NCBI GenBank assembly: GCA_021464525.1
Contig: JADRCO010001344.1
Location: forward strand, 1 to 20,101
Source of the DNA: Rhizophagus sp. LPA8_4_AMF
Lineage: Eukaryota; Glomeromycota; Glomeromycetes; Glomerales; Glomeraceae
Length of the DNA stretch: 20,101 nucleotides
Reading direction: 5' to 3'
The first letter of the stretch is position 1. Each line of letters starts with the position of its first letter. The notes below the pieces were generated by a model. It was given only the letters and a program-made list of their open reading frames with translations. It made no database searches and had not been told where the DNA came from. Shown piece by piece: positions 1-8,416 of this stretch. A program made the position numbers and the translations under genes.

Positions 1-351
1 GGTTTGACGTTTTCATTAAAAAAAAATCAATTTTTTATGATTTTTAATGAAAAAACATCAGGTTTGACGTTTTTCATGAAAGAAAATGATTTTTTTCATC
101 ATTTTTGATGAAAAACGTCGGGTTTGACGTTTTCATTAAAAAAAATAATTTTTTTATGATTTTTAATGAAAAAAACGTCAAGTTTTACGTTTTCCACTAA
201 AGAAAATGATTTTTTTCATGAAAAAACGATGGGGTTGATGCTTTTTAATAAAAAAATGAGTTTTATCATTTTTTAATGAAAAACGTCATGTTCAACGTTT
301 TTAATTAAATAAGATCTTTAATGTTATTTTTTAATGAAAAAAAAATATCGG
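1..351. repeat. Palindromic minisatellite, about 60-bp units
   Basis: Six decaying tandem copies: 1-60, 61-120, 121-180, 181-230 (shortened), 231-288 and 289-351. The first three begin GGTTTGACGTTTT and end near ATGAAAAA(C/A)(G/A)TC. Each unit is an imperfect inverted repeat. In the second unit the arms GACGTTTTTCAT (66-77) and ATGAAAAACGTC (108-119) are perfect over 12 bp around a 30-nt AT-rich loop. Units to the right are progressively degenerate. The array touches base 1, so it probably extends outside the window. No coding frame is visible. Confidence 0.9.
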
Positions 352-594
352 ATTCAGGTCAAAAAATACATTTTACTTTTTTTTAATTTAAAAAAAAATT
401 ATCCAAGAATTCGGTATATGATGATCACATTTCGTTTAAAATTTTTGCTTTTAAAAATTTATGTAAATCAAAAAAAAAACCTACTTCTTGATCCTCTAAT
501 TTAAAGTATGCTGAATGTAGCACAGGAGAAGTTTTTTTAAGATTTTACTCTAATGATACAAAAAAATCCATTTGGATATTTTTTTTTATTTTAT
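352..594. other. AT-rich spacer
   Basis: Homopolymer-rich A/T sequence with no open frame of note and no recognisable signal. It separates the minisatellite from the TA microsatellite. Confidence 0.6.
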
Positions 595-666
595 AGTATA
601 TATATATATATATATGTATATATATGGATTATATATATAAATAGAATATATATATATATATATATA
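595..666. repeat. TA dinucleotide microsatellite
   Basis: Interrupted (TA)n with short breaks (GTATATATATGGATT, AAATAGAA). A short minus-strand frame across it reads as alternating Tyr and Ile, which is simply the repeat and not a protein. Confidence 0.95.
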
Positions 667-993
667 AAACACCCCTCTATATATTAAAATTAAAGGAAAA
701 AAATTTCGTACAAATTTAGATAATGACAAGGGAACCTCCGCCGATCTTTTTTTATGAAAATTTATGGAAAACATCCCAAAATTCGGGTAAAATCTGATAG
801 ATATGGGAATTCAAAAAGCAGATCTCAGATCATCAAAATTACCTTCCAAATATATTACGAATTTTTTTAAGTAAGTGTTTTAATGGTGTCAATGTGATAA
901 ACACCGGCAATACAATTTGGTCTATATTCGACCTCAATTAGTAATGATCGGCGATTAGGCTTATATTCGAACCATTGATTAATTTTTTTTTAA
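667..993. other. Spacer with a short direct repeat and weak minus-strand coding look
   Basis: No gene can be defined. Between about 870 and 985 the minus strand is open for about 38 codons with varied composition but has no start codon. The plus strand carries two similar blocks, TCTATATTCGACC and CTTATATTCGAACC, about 40 bp apart. No tRNA A or B box partner was found for the TTCGAA blocks. Confidence 0.4.
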
Positions 994-1110
994 ACTCTTC
1001 ATTTTTTCTTCCTCTTCCCTTCGTCCTTTCTTTTGTCCTCTTCCCTTTCTTCGTCCTTTTCCTTCCCCTCCCTTTCCTTCATCTTTTTTTCTACTTTCCA
1101 CCTCTCTCAT
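994..1110 (+). repeat. Pyrimidine-rich tract
   Basis: About 115 bp of nearly pure C/T built from variants of TTCCTCTTCCCTTCGTCC. It lies directly before the exon-intron-like array. In fungal promoters CT-rich stretches on the coding strand often sit just upstream of the transcription start, so this could be the promoter-proximal CT block of a plus-strand transcript. That role is inference. Confidence 0.7.
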
Positions 1111-1183
1111 ACTTACTGTTAAAAAACATCCTTAATGAAACTTTTTAGGCGGTTCTCTCGGTCTCCTTAGACACGAAATTTTA

Positions 1184-1256
1184 GTAAGTTTTCAAATTTT
1201 TTTTTTATTTTATTTCAACGGACTTTACTAACAGTTCCTTTTTTTTTCTTTTGTAG
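1184..1256 (+). other. Predicted intron (73 nt)
   Basis: Donor GTAAGT at 1184, exact TACTAAC at 1226-1232, then a T-rich run ending TTTTGTAG at 1256. All three splicing signals are near consensus, making this one of the clearest introns of the array. Confidence 0.6.
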
Positions 1257-2136
1257 ACGGCTGGTTCTTTGAGATATTTGGACGCGTAAGAACTTAGGTG
1301 TTGTTTTTTTAATTATTCGTTTAACGAAACATTTTACTAACAGTGGATATGTAACACCTAATTAAAATTCTTTATTTCGATTGTTTTTATACTAGAACAT
1401 GACAATCATAAGAAAGCCCACAGTTTGGTACAAACCTAGATTTTCATTCACGTTTGAGTTGGATCTTTTTATAAAAATTATCAAAACCGATTAGAATAAA
1501 AACCCAGAGCTATAATTTTAACGTCTGAAGGTTTGCATTTTAACTTAGAAATTTAGACGTTACATACCTGCTTACTTCAACTTTCTCTTTTTTTAGATGA
1601 ACACATGGAAATTTGACATGGAATCAGAAATCCCTTAAACGGCAGGAAGGGTCTTTGGACGTGTGAAATCTGGTGGGCTATTTTCATGTTTTTTCTATAA
1701 TCATTTATGTTAACAAACAATACTAACAGTTTGTTCTTTTTCTTTTTTAGTGGCTCTTTTGGGTCTCTGGAGATTGGATGTTAGTAAACTATTTTGACTA
1801 AACAGCTACTAACGAACGTTTCATTTTTTTCTTTTGTATTCTTTGGAGTATCTGGACGCGTAAGAAATTCAATGAGTGGGTATTTTTCCTTTGAATTTAT
1901 TCTATTTATGAATTGATTGCTAACGTCTCGTATTTTTTATCTTTTAGGCGACTTTTCGGCTCTTTGGATGCAGGATTCAGTTGGTGTTGCTTAACAGTTT
2001 AAATTTTTGTTTTTTAACAAACTGTCACTGACAGTTCATTTTTCTTATTATAGATGGCCAGTACCAATTTAGAAGCACTGAAAACGTTAACATTTCTATA
2101 GTAGGAATCTGATCAAATTTTGATTCCAGATCTCAG

Positions 2137-2206
2137 GTAAGTTTTTGAAAAAAATCTGAATAATAAAAAAATGTCATACTAACGTTTTTTTACTTCTATT
2201 TTGTAG
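2137..2206 (+). other. Predicted intron (70 nt)
   Basis: Donor GTAAGT at 2137 after CTCAG, exact TACTAAC at 2177-2183, and acceptor TTTTGTAG at 2206. It joins candidate exons 2054-2136 and 2207-2244. The first begins with ATG but is closed by in-frame stops. Confidence 0.6.
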
Positions 2207-2509
2207 GTTTCAGCGTCTTATTTTTGGACTATGAGCAAAATCTAGTAAGATTTCTAAGTTAAATCTGAAAACCAAAAAAAAAATATTTTTAAAATATTTT
2301 TTTTAAATAGGGATTTTGCATTCAAAAATTTTATTAAAAAAAATGTTATTGATGTATTTTATTAAAATTTTTTTATTCGTTTTGTAGTCCAGCTCGGATA
2401 CCAATTTCTCAGGCAAGGAATCAAATTTTTCTGAACTTTGTTAAAAAAAAGGTTTTTTTTTTTCATCTTCGTAGGGACTTCAGCTTCTTTTTTATAGCTC
2501 CAATACTTG

Positions 2510-2571
2510 GTAAGTATTTGAAACTAACTTTTTTTTCTTAAAAAAATAACGTTTTCTTCTATTTTTTGTAG
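2510..2571 (+). other. Predicted intron (62 nt)
   Basis: Donor GTAAGT at 2510 after ACTTG, CTAAC at 2524-2528 (close to the donor), ATAAC near 2546, and acceptor TTTTTTGTAG at 2571. The exon that follows starts GTCTCTGGA, the core shared with the exon at 1751-1783. Confidence 0.5.
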
Positions 2572-2804
2572 GTCTCTGGAGAATATTTTATCTGACTTTC
2601 TTGGACGAAATTTTGAAGTTATTTACTTCGAAATTTTTACATTTTTTTGAAGGGTTTTTCTTCATTTATCACATGATACATATGACTTATCGGGTAAGCA
2701 ATTTCTTATAATTTAAACAGTTTTGCAAATTTTAGAGAAGTCTTCATACCACCTGTGAAAAAGAGAAGTACACATTATCCTGCAAATATAATTGAAATAT
2801 ATCT

Positions 2805-2911
2805 TGATAATATTCTGTTTGCATTCAATAAAATTTACTGAGTACTTTCGGATAAAATCTGTATAAATTATCTGATAATATTCTGTTTAAATTCATAAAA
2901 TTTACTGAGTA
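2805..2911. repeat. Tandem duplication, two units of about 40 bp at 68-bp spacing
   Basis: 2805-2844 and 2873-2911 both run from TGATAATATTCTGTTT to AAAATTTACTGAGTA with only a few differences. The spacers also resemble each other weakly (TTTCGGATAA and TTTCGGGTAA). Confidence 0.85.
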
Positions 2912-2948
2912 TAATTTGAGTGTTTTCGGGTAATAACATAAAGTATTG

Positions 2949-3001
2949 TTCCGAAAAATGATCACTTTTCGGGGTGGAATCATAATAGTAAAGTTCGGAA
3001 C
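2949..3001. repeat. Inverted repeats of a TTCGGAAC / CCGAAAA motif
   Basis: CCGAAAA (2951-2957) and TTTTCGG (2966-2972) form a perfect 7-bp stem around an 8-nt loop. GTTCCGAA (2949-2956) also pairs with TTCGGAAC (2994-3001). The two pairings are mutually exclusive. Function unknown. Confidence 0.6.
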
Positions 3002-3241
3002 ATTTTCGGAATACAAAAACCAGATAAAAATCAGAATATATTTATAAAAAATTTTTTATAGGGTAATCTATAGTTAAGTCCAGAGCGAAAAATATTATTT
3101 AATTAGCAATCCTAAAACATGAAGATGATGCCGATAATTAGTAAGTAAATCCTGTGAACAAGATGGTTAATTTTCTTTTAGCAATTGAGTGATTGTAAAT
3201 TAACAGTTTATAGTTCACTCTCATGATATTGTGCCTTCCAT

Positions 3242-3412
3242 ATGACGTGGCGCATGAAAATTTTCACGTGAAACTTGACCAGTATTATTTCAAGGTAGTG
3301 ACGTCATAATTATTGTCATTTTTTACACAAAATATTTCTTGATGAACTCGCCTTATCCGGACATCCGGACAGACGAAAATGGCTATTCTATTTTTCTTTC
3401 ACCGAGGTGAGA
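3242..3412. promoter_or_regulatory. Cluster of palindromic transcription-factor-like sites
   Basis: Within 170 bp there is TGACGTGG (3243-3250), a 12-bp palindrome TTTCACGTGAAA (3262-3273, E-box core CACGTG), a perfect CRE TGACGTCA (3299-3306), a doubled TCCGGACA near 3357-3371, and the short hairpin TCACCGAGGTGA. CRE/ATF-type bZIP and bHLH factors of fungi bind such cores. The block looks like a promoter, but no convincing gene starts beside it. The only nearby ATG frame (from 3379) is 22 codons long. Confidence 0.4.
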
Positions 3413-3669
3413 CAATTGTATATTTTAGCGGTGACTGTAAAATATAATTTTGATTCATCATCAATTAACTTTAAATATGATATATCTTTATTTGATGAAT
3501 ACACAATAAAATTCGAATATGGCACAATACTTCCTACCTAGAAGTATTTTACCTCCGACATTAGAAAATTTCAAATTGATTATGCAGATATGGTAAATAT
3601 GATTATAATAAAAGAAATAAAATCTGTTATTTTATTGTAAGTTAGTTACTTAAAGTTAAAAATAAACAC
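3413..3669. other. AT-rich spacer beyond the C-terminal end of the hAT remnant
   Basis: No gene. This stretch lies downstream of the decayed transposase on its strand. I could not identify the element's terminal inverted repeat or an 8-bp target duplication here. Confidence 0.4.
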
Positions 3670-5310
3670 TATACGAATGAAGGATGACAAAAATAAATAA
3701 ATAAGTGATAAATTTTTGCATGAATACTGACATTGCTGGTATTGTGAGATACTTTTAGGAATTAAAGGATTTTCAGTTTCCAATGCTAGTAGTAAGGACA
3801 AATAAGTTGTAATTTCATCAATAATTCGTATATTTGAATATGATTTATCCACTAATTTACTTTTTATTTGCCACTGCTAATAATACTCTTTATGTAAGTG
3901 CATGGAAGATTCTGCATGACTGCATCATTGTTTAATGACTGCAGATTTTTTTGATAATTCATTGTTTTGCATCGAATATATACCTCACCTTGGTTAGCAT
4001 GGCCCGCCTTTTGTGTTTAGCTGTTCGTTGATTGATTTCTTTGCCCTAAGCTGCACCTTGATGCTATCTTTCTTCTTTTGAAGTGGTGTATATCCAAGAG
4101 GTTTGACTTCTGAATTTAAAATGGGGATCCCATTTATGACACATGAAATATCTGGTCTTTTTCTAGTTCCACTTACGGAATGGTCTAGTCAGGTTTTATA
4201 TACTTTAAGGGTTCCAAAAAACAGAGGATTCACATATAGATATAGGAGCCTACAGCAGTACTTGTTCTTGGACAATTTTTTGTCAGAAAGGGTAGGTAGT
4301 TCTTGTCTATATATGCTGCCATTAAGCCAAGGTCTCTGGTAATGTATCAATGCACTATAAATATTTTGTTTAATTTTTTCAAAATACCTTCTGTATTTAA
4401 TGGATTTTTTAATTGAAATCATAATATAACTTCATCATTATCAAAGCTTGTCTATTGTGTTTCTACAAGTTTCTGATCCAAATACAGCATCCCTTATTTG
4501 AAAAATTGACACTATTTAATGGTGCATACAGTAATTATTAAAGGCTTATTAATTTCCACAATGTCAGCAATAATACAATGTAATTGTCCAATAAGATGAA
4601 AATTGAAATTCATCAATTTGTAAAAATAAATTTCTTCTTAATTTATCATAGATAAATTGAAGTTATATGATTTGCATGATTTCAAGCTTCAATACACTGG
4701 TGAAGTTCATTGGCAATAATTTCACTAATATGTGGAAAGGGAACATATTTGTTTTCTAATGTTATATCTTTAATTTCAAAATTTGATGTAATCTAAGTTG
4801 CAGTAACTCCTTAATACCTATGCTTGGCTTTACCGGACCAGAGATCAATTGTAAGAGAAACACTTTCAGCAATTTCAGTTAAGAAGGTTTTGCAAGTTTT
4901 CCTGATTAAAATTGTAACTCTTGATGATTAATTTTCTAATTTTTTTTTTCTCCTGGAATAATGAAGGAAGAATCCTTTTTTCTTTGTAGACTTCATTAGT
5001 ACCTGCAGAAATAGGTTGATTTGTAAGTAACATCCATTTAAGGGGCACTTTTTCACATTTTTTAATGAGAATTATAACTTTGTAATTTTAGAATTTCATA
5101 GCTAGAAATTAACAATATGATAGTATTTAAAAAAAATTTAATGGAGCTATATTTGCCTTTTTGAAACATATGCACCATTATGTATTATAATATTATGTTT
5201 ATCTCTAAGATGCATAATCAAGTTGCCTGTTGAGCTTCCACTCCTTATACAGCTTAATATTATATTATTTTATCATACCATTATTTCATTATTGTTTATC
5301 TTTGACTTCT
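3670..5310 (-). pseudogene. hAT-family transposase, decayed (BED finger, core and dimerisation region)
   Basis: Read on the minus strand from 5310 downwards, the whole order of a hAT transposase is visible despite stops and frame changes. (1) BED zinc finger, about 5310-5190: MVW-like start, KLYKEWK where CxxC is expected, then STGNLIMHLRDKHNI with the HxxxxH pair. (2) About 5036-5000, LKWMLLTNQPISA, matching the W-x-[IL]-x-TxQP-[FIL]-S block. (3) Catalytic core, 4858-4690: SLTIDLWSGKAKHRY, a stop (4813-4811), GVTAT, a stop (4795-4793), then NFEIKDITLENKYVPFPHIS and ANELHQCIE. (4) About 4350-4280, GLMAAYIDKNYLPFL, fitting the LMAALLDPRYK region. (5) 3852-3700, DEITTYLS...ETENPL, continuing after a frameshift as IPAMSVFMQKF; this is the hAT C-terminal dimerisation region. 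The live enzyme would cut and paste DNA and make 8-bp target duplications. This copy cannot make an intact protein. TIRs were not located. Confidence 0.8.
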
Positions 5311-6166
5311 CCTGCAATAATTTTGACTAGTAATTAGGTATGTATTTTTCTTTTTAAATAGAGGATTTCAGTTGTTGTTATTAAGTTAATTTGAAGTATA
5401 TTATTTTTGAAAAAGAAATTTCTATCAATAATATTGTAACAAATTTGTAATCAGTAGTAAAGAATTCTATTGGTATTTTGTTTGTATATGTCAGTATGTA
5501 ATGGAAAAGATTACTGATATTTCTATTTCATAATATCATATGTAATCTATATAATGTGGTGTAGTAATTGTATAATGTCTTTCAACATTTGTTTTCATTA
5601 TAAATTTGTTAACATTTTAATTTACAAATTAAATAGTATGGATGTTAATTGGATAATTTATTCCAACTTGTATATTTTGGCATATTTTTGAAAACCTACT
5701 GCACTATAGGTAGATTTCTCATAATTTTCAAAATATTTTGTATTTGGAATTTCTATCATTTTGGGTTGGTAAACTAAGCATCCACCTACAGTATAAATAA
5801 AAAAAAAGTTGTTATTTAATATACCAAAATTACAAAAGAAAAATACACAATTCAATATAAACAACTTACATTATATTCTGCTGATAAAATGAAAACTGAA
5901 TATTAGTTTTTACATTTAATTGTAAATAAAAATATAAATGATAAATTCTTTGGCTATTATACCTTTCTCATCCTGGTGGTCCGTACATATTGATTGTGGA
6001 TGGTAAAAAGTTGTTTGTTTACAAAAGCAATATTCAGGCTTATTAACTTCTATTCATATGAACTGACATTTCTCCAATATTAGATTTAGCATTAAGGTAA
6101 TTACTGTTAAGTAAATTATTGAAACATTTAATGCATAAAGAATTTGTGATTTGAAAGAATCTAGGA
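5311..6166. other. Non-coding stretch between the BED finger and a possible transposase N-terminus
   Basis: About 0.86 kb with no supported gene. A 68-codon minus-strand frame at 5658-5864 has no recognisable motif and AT-biased composition. The stretch could be an insertion that split the hAT coding region, or an intron-sized spacer; no TIR pair was found at its edges. Confidence 0.35.
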
Positions 6167-6364
6167 TTAATTATATCCATCAGCAATTGTGGTATTTATA
6201 GTAATACTAGTTGTTATTTTGAGTATAATAGTAACTATCATCCATAGAGTTCTTTTAGAGGTATTATTAGGTGGAGAATGTTCCGTATCTGAAGCAGAAG
6301 AGGTGTCTGAGGCAAAACCATTGGAAACCTCTTGTTTTTTGGCGTCTCTTTTTGCAAGGACTGC
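6167..6364 (-). pseudogene. Open segment without start, possibly the hAT N-terminal leader
   Basis: Between an in-frame TAG (6367-6365) and TAA (6169-6167) the minus strand is open for 65 codons with protein-like composition. It begins AVLAKRDAKKQEVSNGF and continues SDTSSASDTEHSPPNNTSKR, then turns hydrophobic. Ser/Thr/Asp-rich leaders followed by a basic TSKR-like patch commonly precede the BED finger in hAT transposases, and this one lies upstream on the same strand as the decayed BED finger at 5310. It could be the displaced N-terminus of that element or an unrelated fragment. There is no in-frame ATG at its start. Confidence 0.4.
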
Positions 6365-7343
6365 CTAGTAGAGTAATTTTTCTAGGAAGAGTGTATTATT
6401 GATTATTTAGGCTTATTATTTAAAGGAAAGATAGAATACTGGAATTTAAAGGTAAACCAGTGAATTGATTTCCTTTAAGTATATAATATTTTTGTAAGTC
6501 TTCAATTTAGTAAAGATACCATACTTTTTGAGAGGTTTTTAATAAAGTTATAGGTCTCGTGTTCATTAGCAGATCAGAACTTAATGCTGATGTAGTATTT
6601 GAGAGTAAAAATAAAAATAATATGAAGAGTTTGTTATTGTCAATACTTAAAAAGTAAATGTACAATGTATTTGTATAAATATATGATAGAAAAATATACT
6701 GTACATATAGTTAAAATATAAAATAAAAATATTTTAATATATCTTTCAATTATTAAGTTTTCACTACCTACCTTCTTTATTTTTGTGCTTAGTTTGTGCT
6801 TAGATGAGTGAAATAGATGTAAAAATATGTTTGTTTTAATTCTATAAAGATCAAGTATAACAACATTAATAAATTATTAAGAAAGATAACAACATAAAAG
6901 AATTTTTTTTTTGAAGCTAATAAATATGTAAAAAAAAATTCAAACAATAAAAAGTATATTGGTACTGCAATTGAGAATGAAATATGATAAATTTATCATG
7001 AGTTGAGATCTTGTTTTGGTTGTTTGTTTTGTGTAATTGCTATTTTTCTAAATGTTCTATTTCTTTTTACTAATTAAAAATTATCTGGTTAAGGTTAGAA
7101 TGAAGATTAAATTGGTGAATAAATTATTTTGAGAAGAAATAATGTTTCAGTTAAAGGTTACATGATTTTAGACTTTACTTAGGTCTTGTATTGAGATCCA
7201 TATTTGTTCTTTGAATGTTTGGCATGTTTTATTATAGTGTGCATGATTTTTAGAGATTTGAAAGCATCCAGTTTCTATGTAAACTTTTTGAGATCTGCAT
7301 AATAAACTTCTCTTTCACTTTAGACTCAGCCTTAGACATTTTG
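6365..7343. other. AT-rich spacer
   Basis: No gene, repeat or RNA recognised. Dense stop codons in all frames. Confidence 0.5.
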
Positions 7344-7484
7344 TCATTTGTTAAGAATGCTAGCAATATCAGCATATTTGTATATGATAATCCAACAATT
7401 ATCACAATTATCATGTTTACCAGCAAAAATCCTTTTATTAACTAATTCATTATATAAGTTGTCATCAAATATATCTCCAATATT
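7344..7484 (-). pseudogene. Unrecognised coding-like remnant
   Basis: A 46-codon stop-free minus-strand segment reads ...DIFDDNLYNELVNKRIF... followed by GKHDNCDNCW. It includes a CxxC pair and ends IASILNK before a TGA. Beyond the stop the same frame keeps short protein-like stretches (EREVYYADLKKFT) to about 7190 with several stops. It has the look of an old exon but no identifiable family, and there is no start codon. Confidence 0.3.
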
Positions 7485-8235
7485 TTAATTGACATAAATT
7501 ATGGTTGAGTATATATTGTTCAGTTCACTCTAATTCTACTAGAAGAAGGGAATCCTTCCTTTAAAACAAGTAAGATATTCTATTAGTAATAATTTTGTGT
7601 ACAAATATTGAGTGATATAACAGAAAAAATCTAATTTTGGCGTAATTTTTAAAAACAATAATAAAATCATCTTTGGATATCCATAAGCTTTTATCATTGC
7701 TAATCTATACTTTTTAATAACTTTTAATATACTCCATATAAGACACTTAGTATATTTATTATAATAGTATTAATGGTTATAAATTATATTATTATTTGTG
7801 TATATTTTATTAAAAGTTAATAATTTTTGAGACTATTAGTGTTGGGGAAAATATCAGATATGATTTTTAAAAAGAAGTGAAAACTTAATGAATTTCAGAT
7901 GATTATATATTTTTTTTTTCAGCAAATTGGCGAATGGAAAACCTACACATTTAATTTTCCAATTAAGGTTCAGTTTCATCGGGTACTTTGCCACGAATAA
8001 AGAAAAGCCTGAATTGCAACACAACACAAAAGTTACAGCCACAAAGTTGCAAAAGTTAATTTATAACAATAAATAATATATTCAAATTATGCTAAAACAA
8101 TTTCATATAATTATGAGAAATATGGTATTTGAAAATCTTATTCGTTTATTTTGCATGTAAAACAACTTCAAGCAATTCATGGAATTTGTTATATAAATTG
8201 TACAAGTGAATTTTTAGCTTGACAGAATCTCAACT
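7485..8235. other. Spacer with an isolated acceptor-like site and coding-like reading
   Basis: At 7908-7921 the plus strand reads TTTTTTTTTTTCAG, a textbook 3' splice site. It is followed by 25 stop-free codons beginning QIGEWKTYTFNFPIKVQF, then scattered stops. The opposite strand has a 62-codon frame (7854-8042) which I take as the shadow. No family recognised and no partner exon found. Confidence 0.3.
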
Positions 8236-8258
8236 TACCGGAACCGCGCTTATAGCGG
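8236..8258. repeat. Small hairpin in an ACCGGAAC-rich patch
   Basis: TACCGGAACCGC is followed by CCGC (8244-8247) and GCGG (8255-8258), which can pair. GGAAC recurs three times by 8270. This is a local rise in GC within AT-rich DNA, possibly the eroded end of a repeat element. Function unknown. Confidence 0.35.
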
Positions 8259-8360
8259 AACTTGCTGGAACCTGTAAAAATAACTTTGGTACACAACGAC
8301 CCGAAAAATATTAAAAATAGGTAAGATCCAGCCACTATTGATGGCTGTACGCATTTTTAG

Positions 8361-8416
8361 GGCCGGAATTATGATAGTGTCAGTCAGTTTCTAAAACAGG
8401 AAATAAAATTCTGGCC
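8361..8416. repeat. Short inverted repeat
   Basis: GGCCGGAATT (8361-8370) is inverted at 8407-8416 (AATTCTGGCC) with one mismatch, around a 36-nt interior. ATGATAGTGT follows the left arm and AACATTATCA the right arm. It resembles the end of a decayed foldback element. Confidence 0.4.

Larger units (their letters stand above)
1149..2735 (+). other. Array of mini-exon and mini-intron modules (candidate spliced transcript)
   Basis: Repeated modules, all pointing to the right, each show a TACTAAC-like branch site, a T-rich stretch ending in AG, a 25-40 nt exon-like block and a GTAAG-like donor. Branch-like sites: TACTAAC at 1226-1232, 1335-1341, 1731-1737, 1807-1813 and 2177-2183; variants TGCTAAC 1918-1924, CACTGAC 2026-2032 and CTAAC 2524-2528. 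Candidate exons: 1149-1183, 1257-1285, 1751-1783, about 1948-1980, 2054-2136, 2207-2244, 2388-2412, 2475-2509 and from 2572. Several share a GGCTCTTTGGGTCTCTGGA-like or TCTTTGGACGC core, so exons and introns appear duplicated together. Exon lengths are not multiples of three and no long frame is maintained. It may be a non-coding RNA, a decayed exon-duplicated gene, or a gene spliced in ways I cannot resolve. Some acceptors are damaged, for example near 1837. Confidence 0.6.

Noticed and set aside
586-774. 62-codon minus-strand frame rich in Tyr/Ile
   Set aside because: It is the TA microsatellite in translation.
948-980. Possible tRNA B box (GGTTCGAATA on the minus strand)
   Set aside because: No A box, no cloverleaf and no terminator at the right distance.
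3379-3444. 22-codon frame after the palindromic site cluster, as a gene first exon
   Set aside because: The only GTGAG donor would leave an intron of about 24 nt, too short to splice, and no second exon was found.
4103-4342. 79-codon plus-strand frame
   Set aside because: It lies opposite the decayed hAT transposase, and its composition is that of an antisense shadow.
4189-4422. 77-codon minus-strand frame as an independent gene
   Set aside because: It covers the hAT transposase region between core and C-terminus; a neighbouring frame there gives the family-like GLMAAYIDKNY stretch, so this is part of the pseudogene with a frameshift.
5658-5864. 68-codon minus-strand frame
   Set aside because: Phe/Asn/Ile-rich with no motif; compatible with chance in AT-rich DNA.
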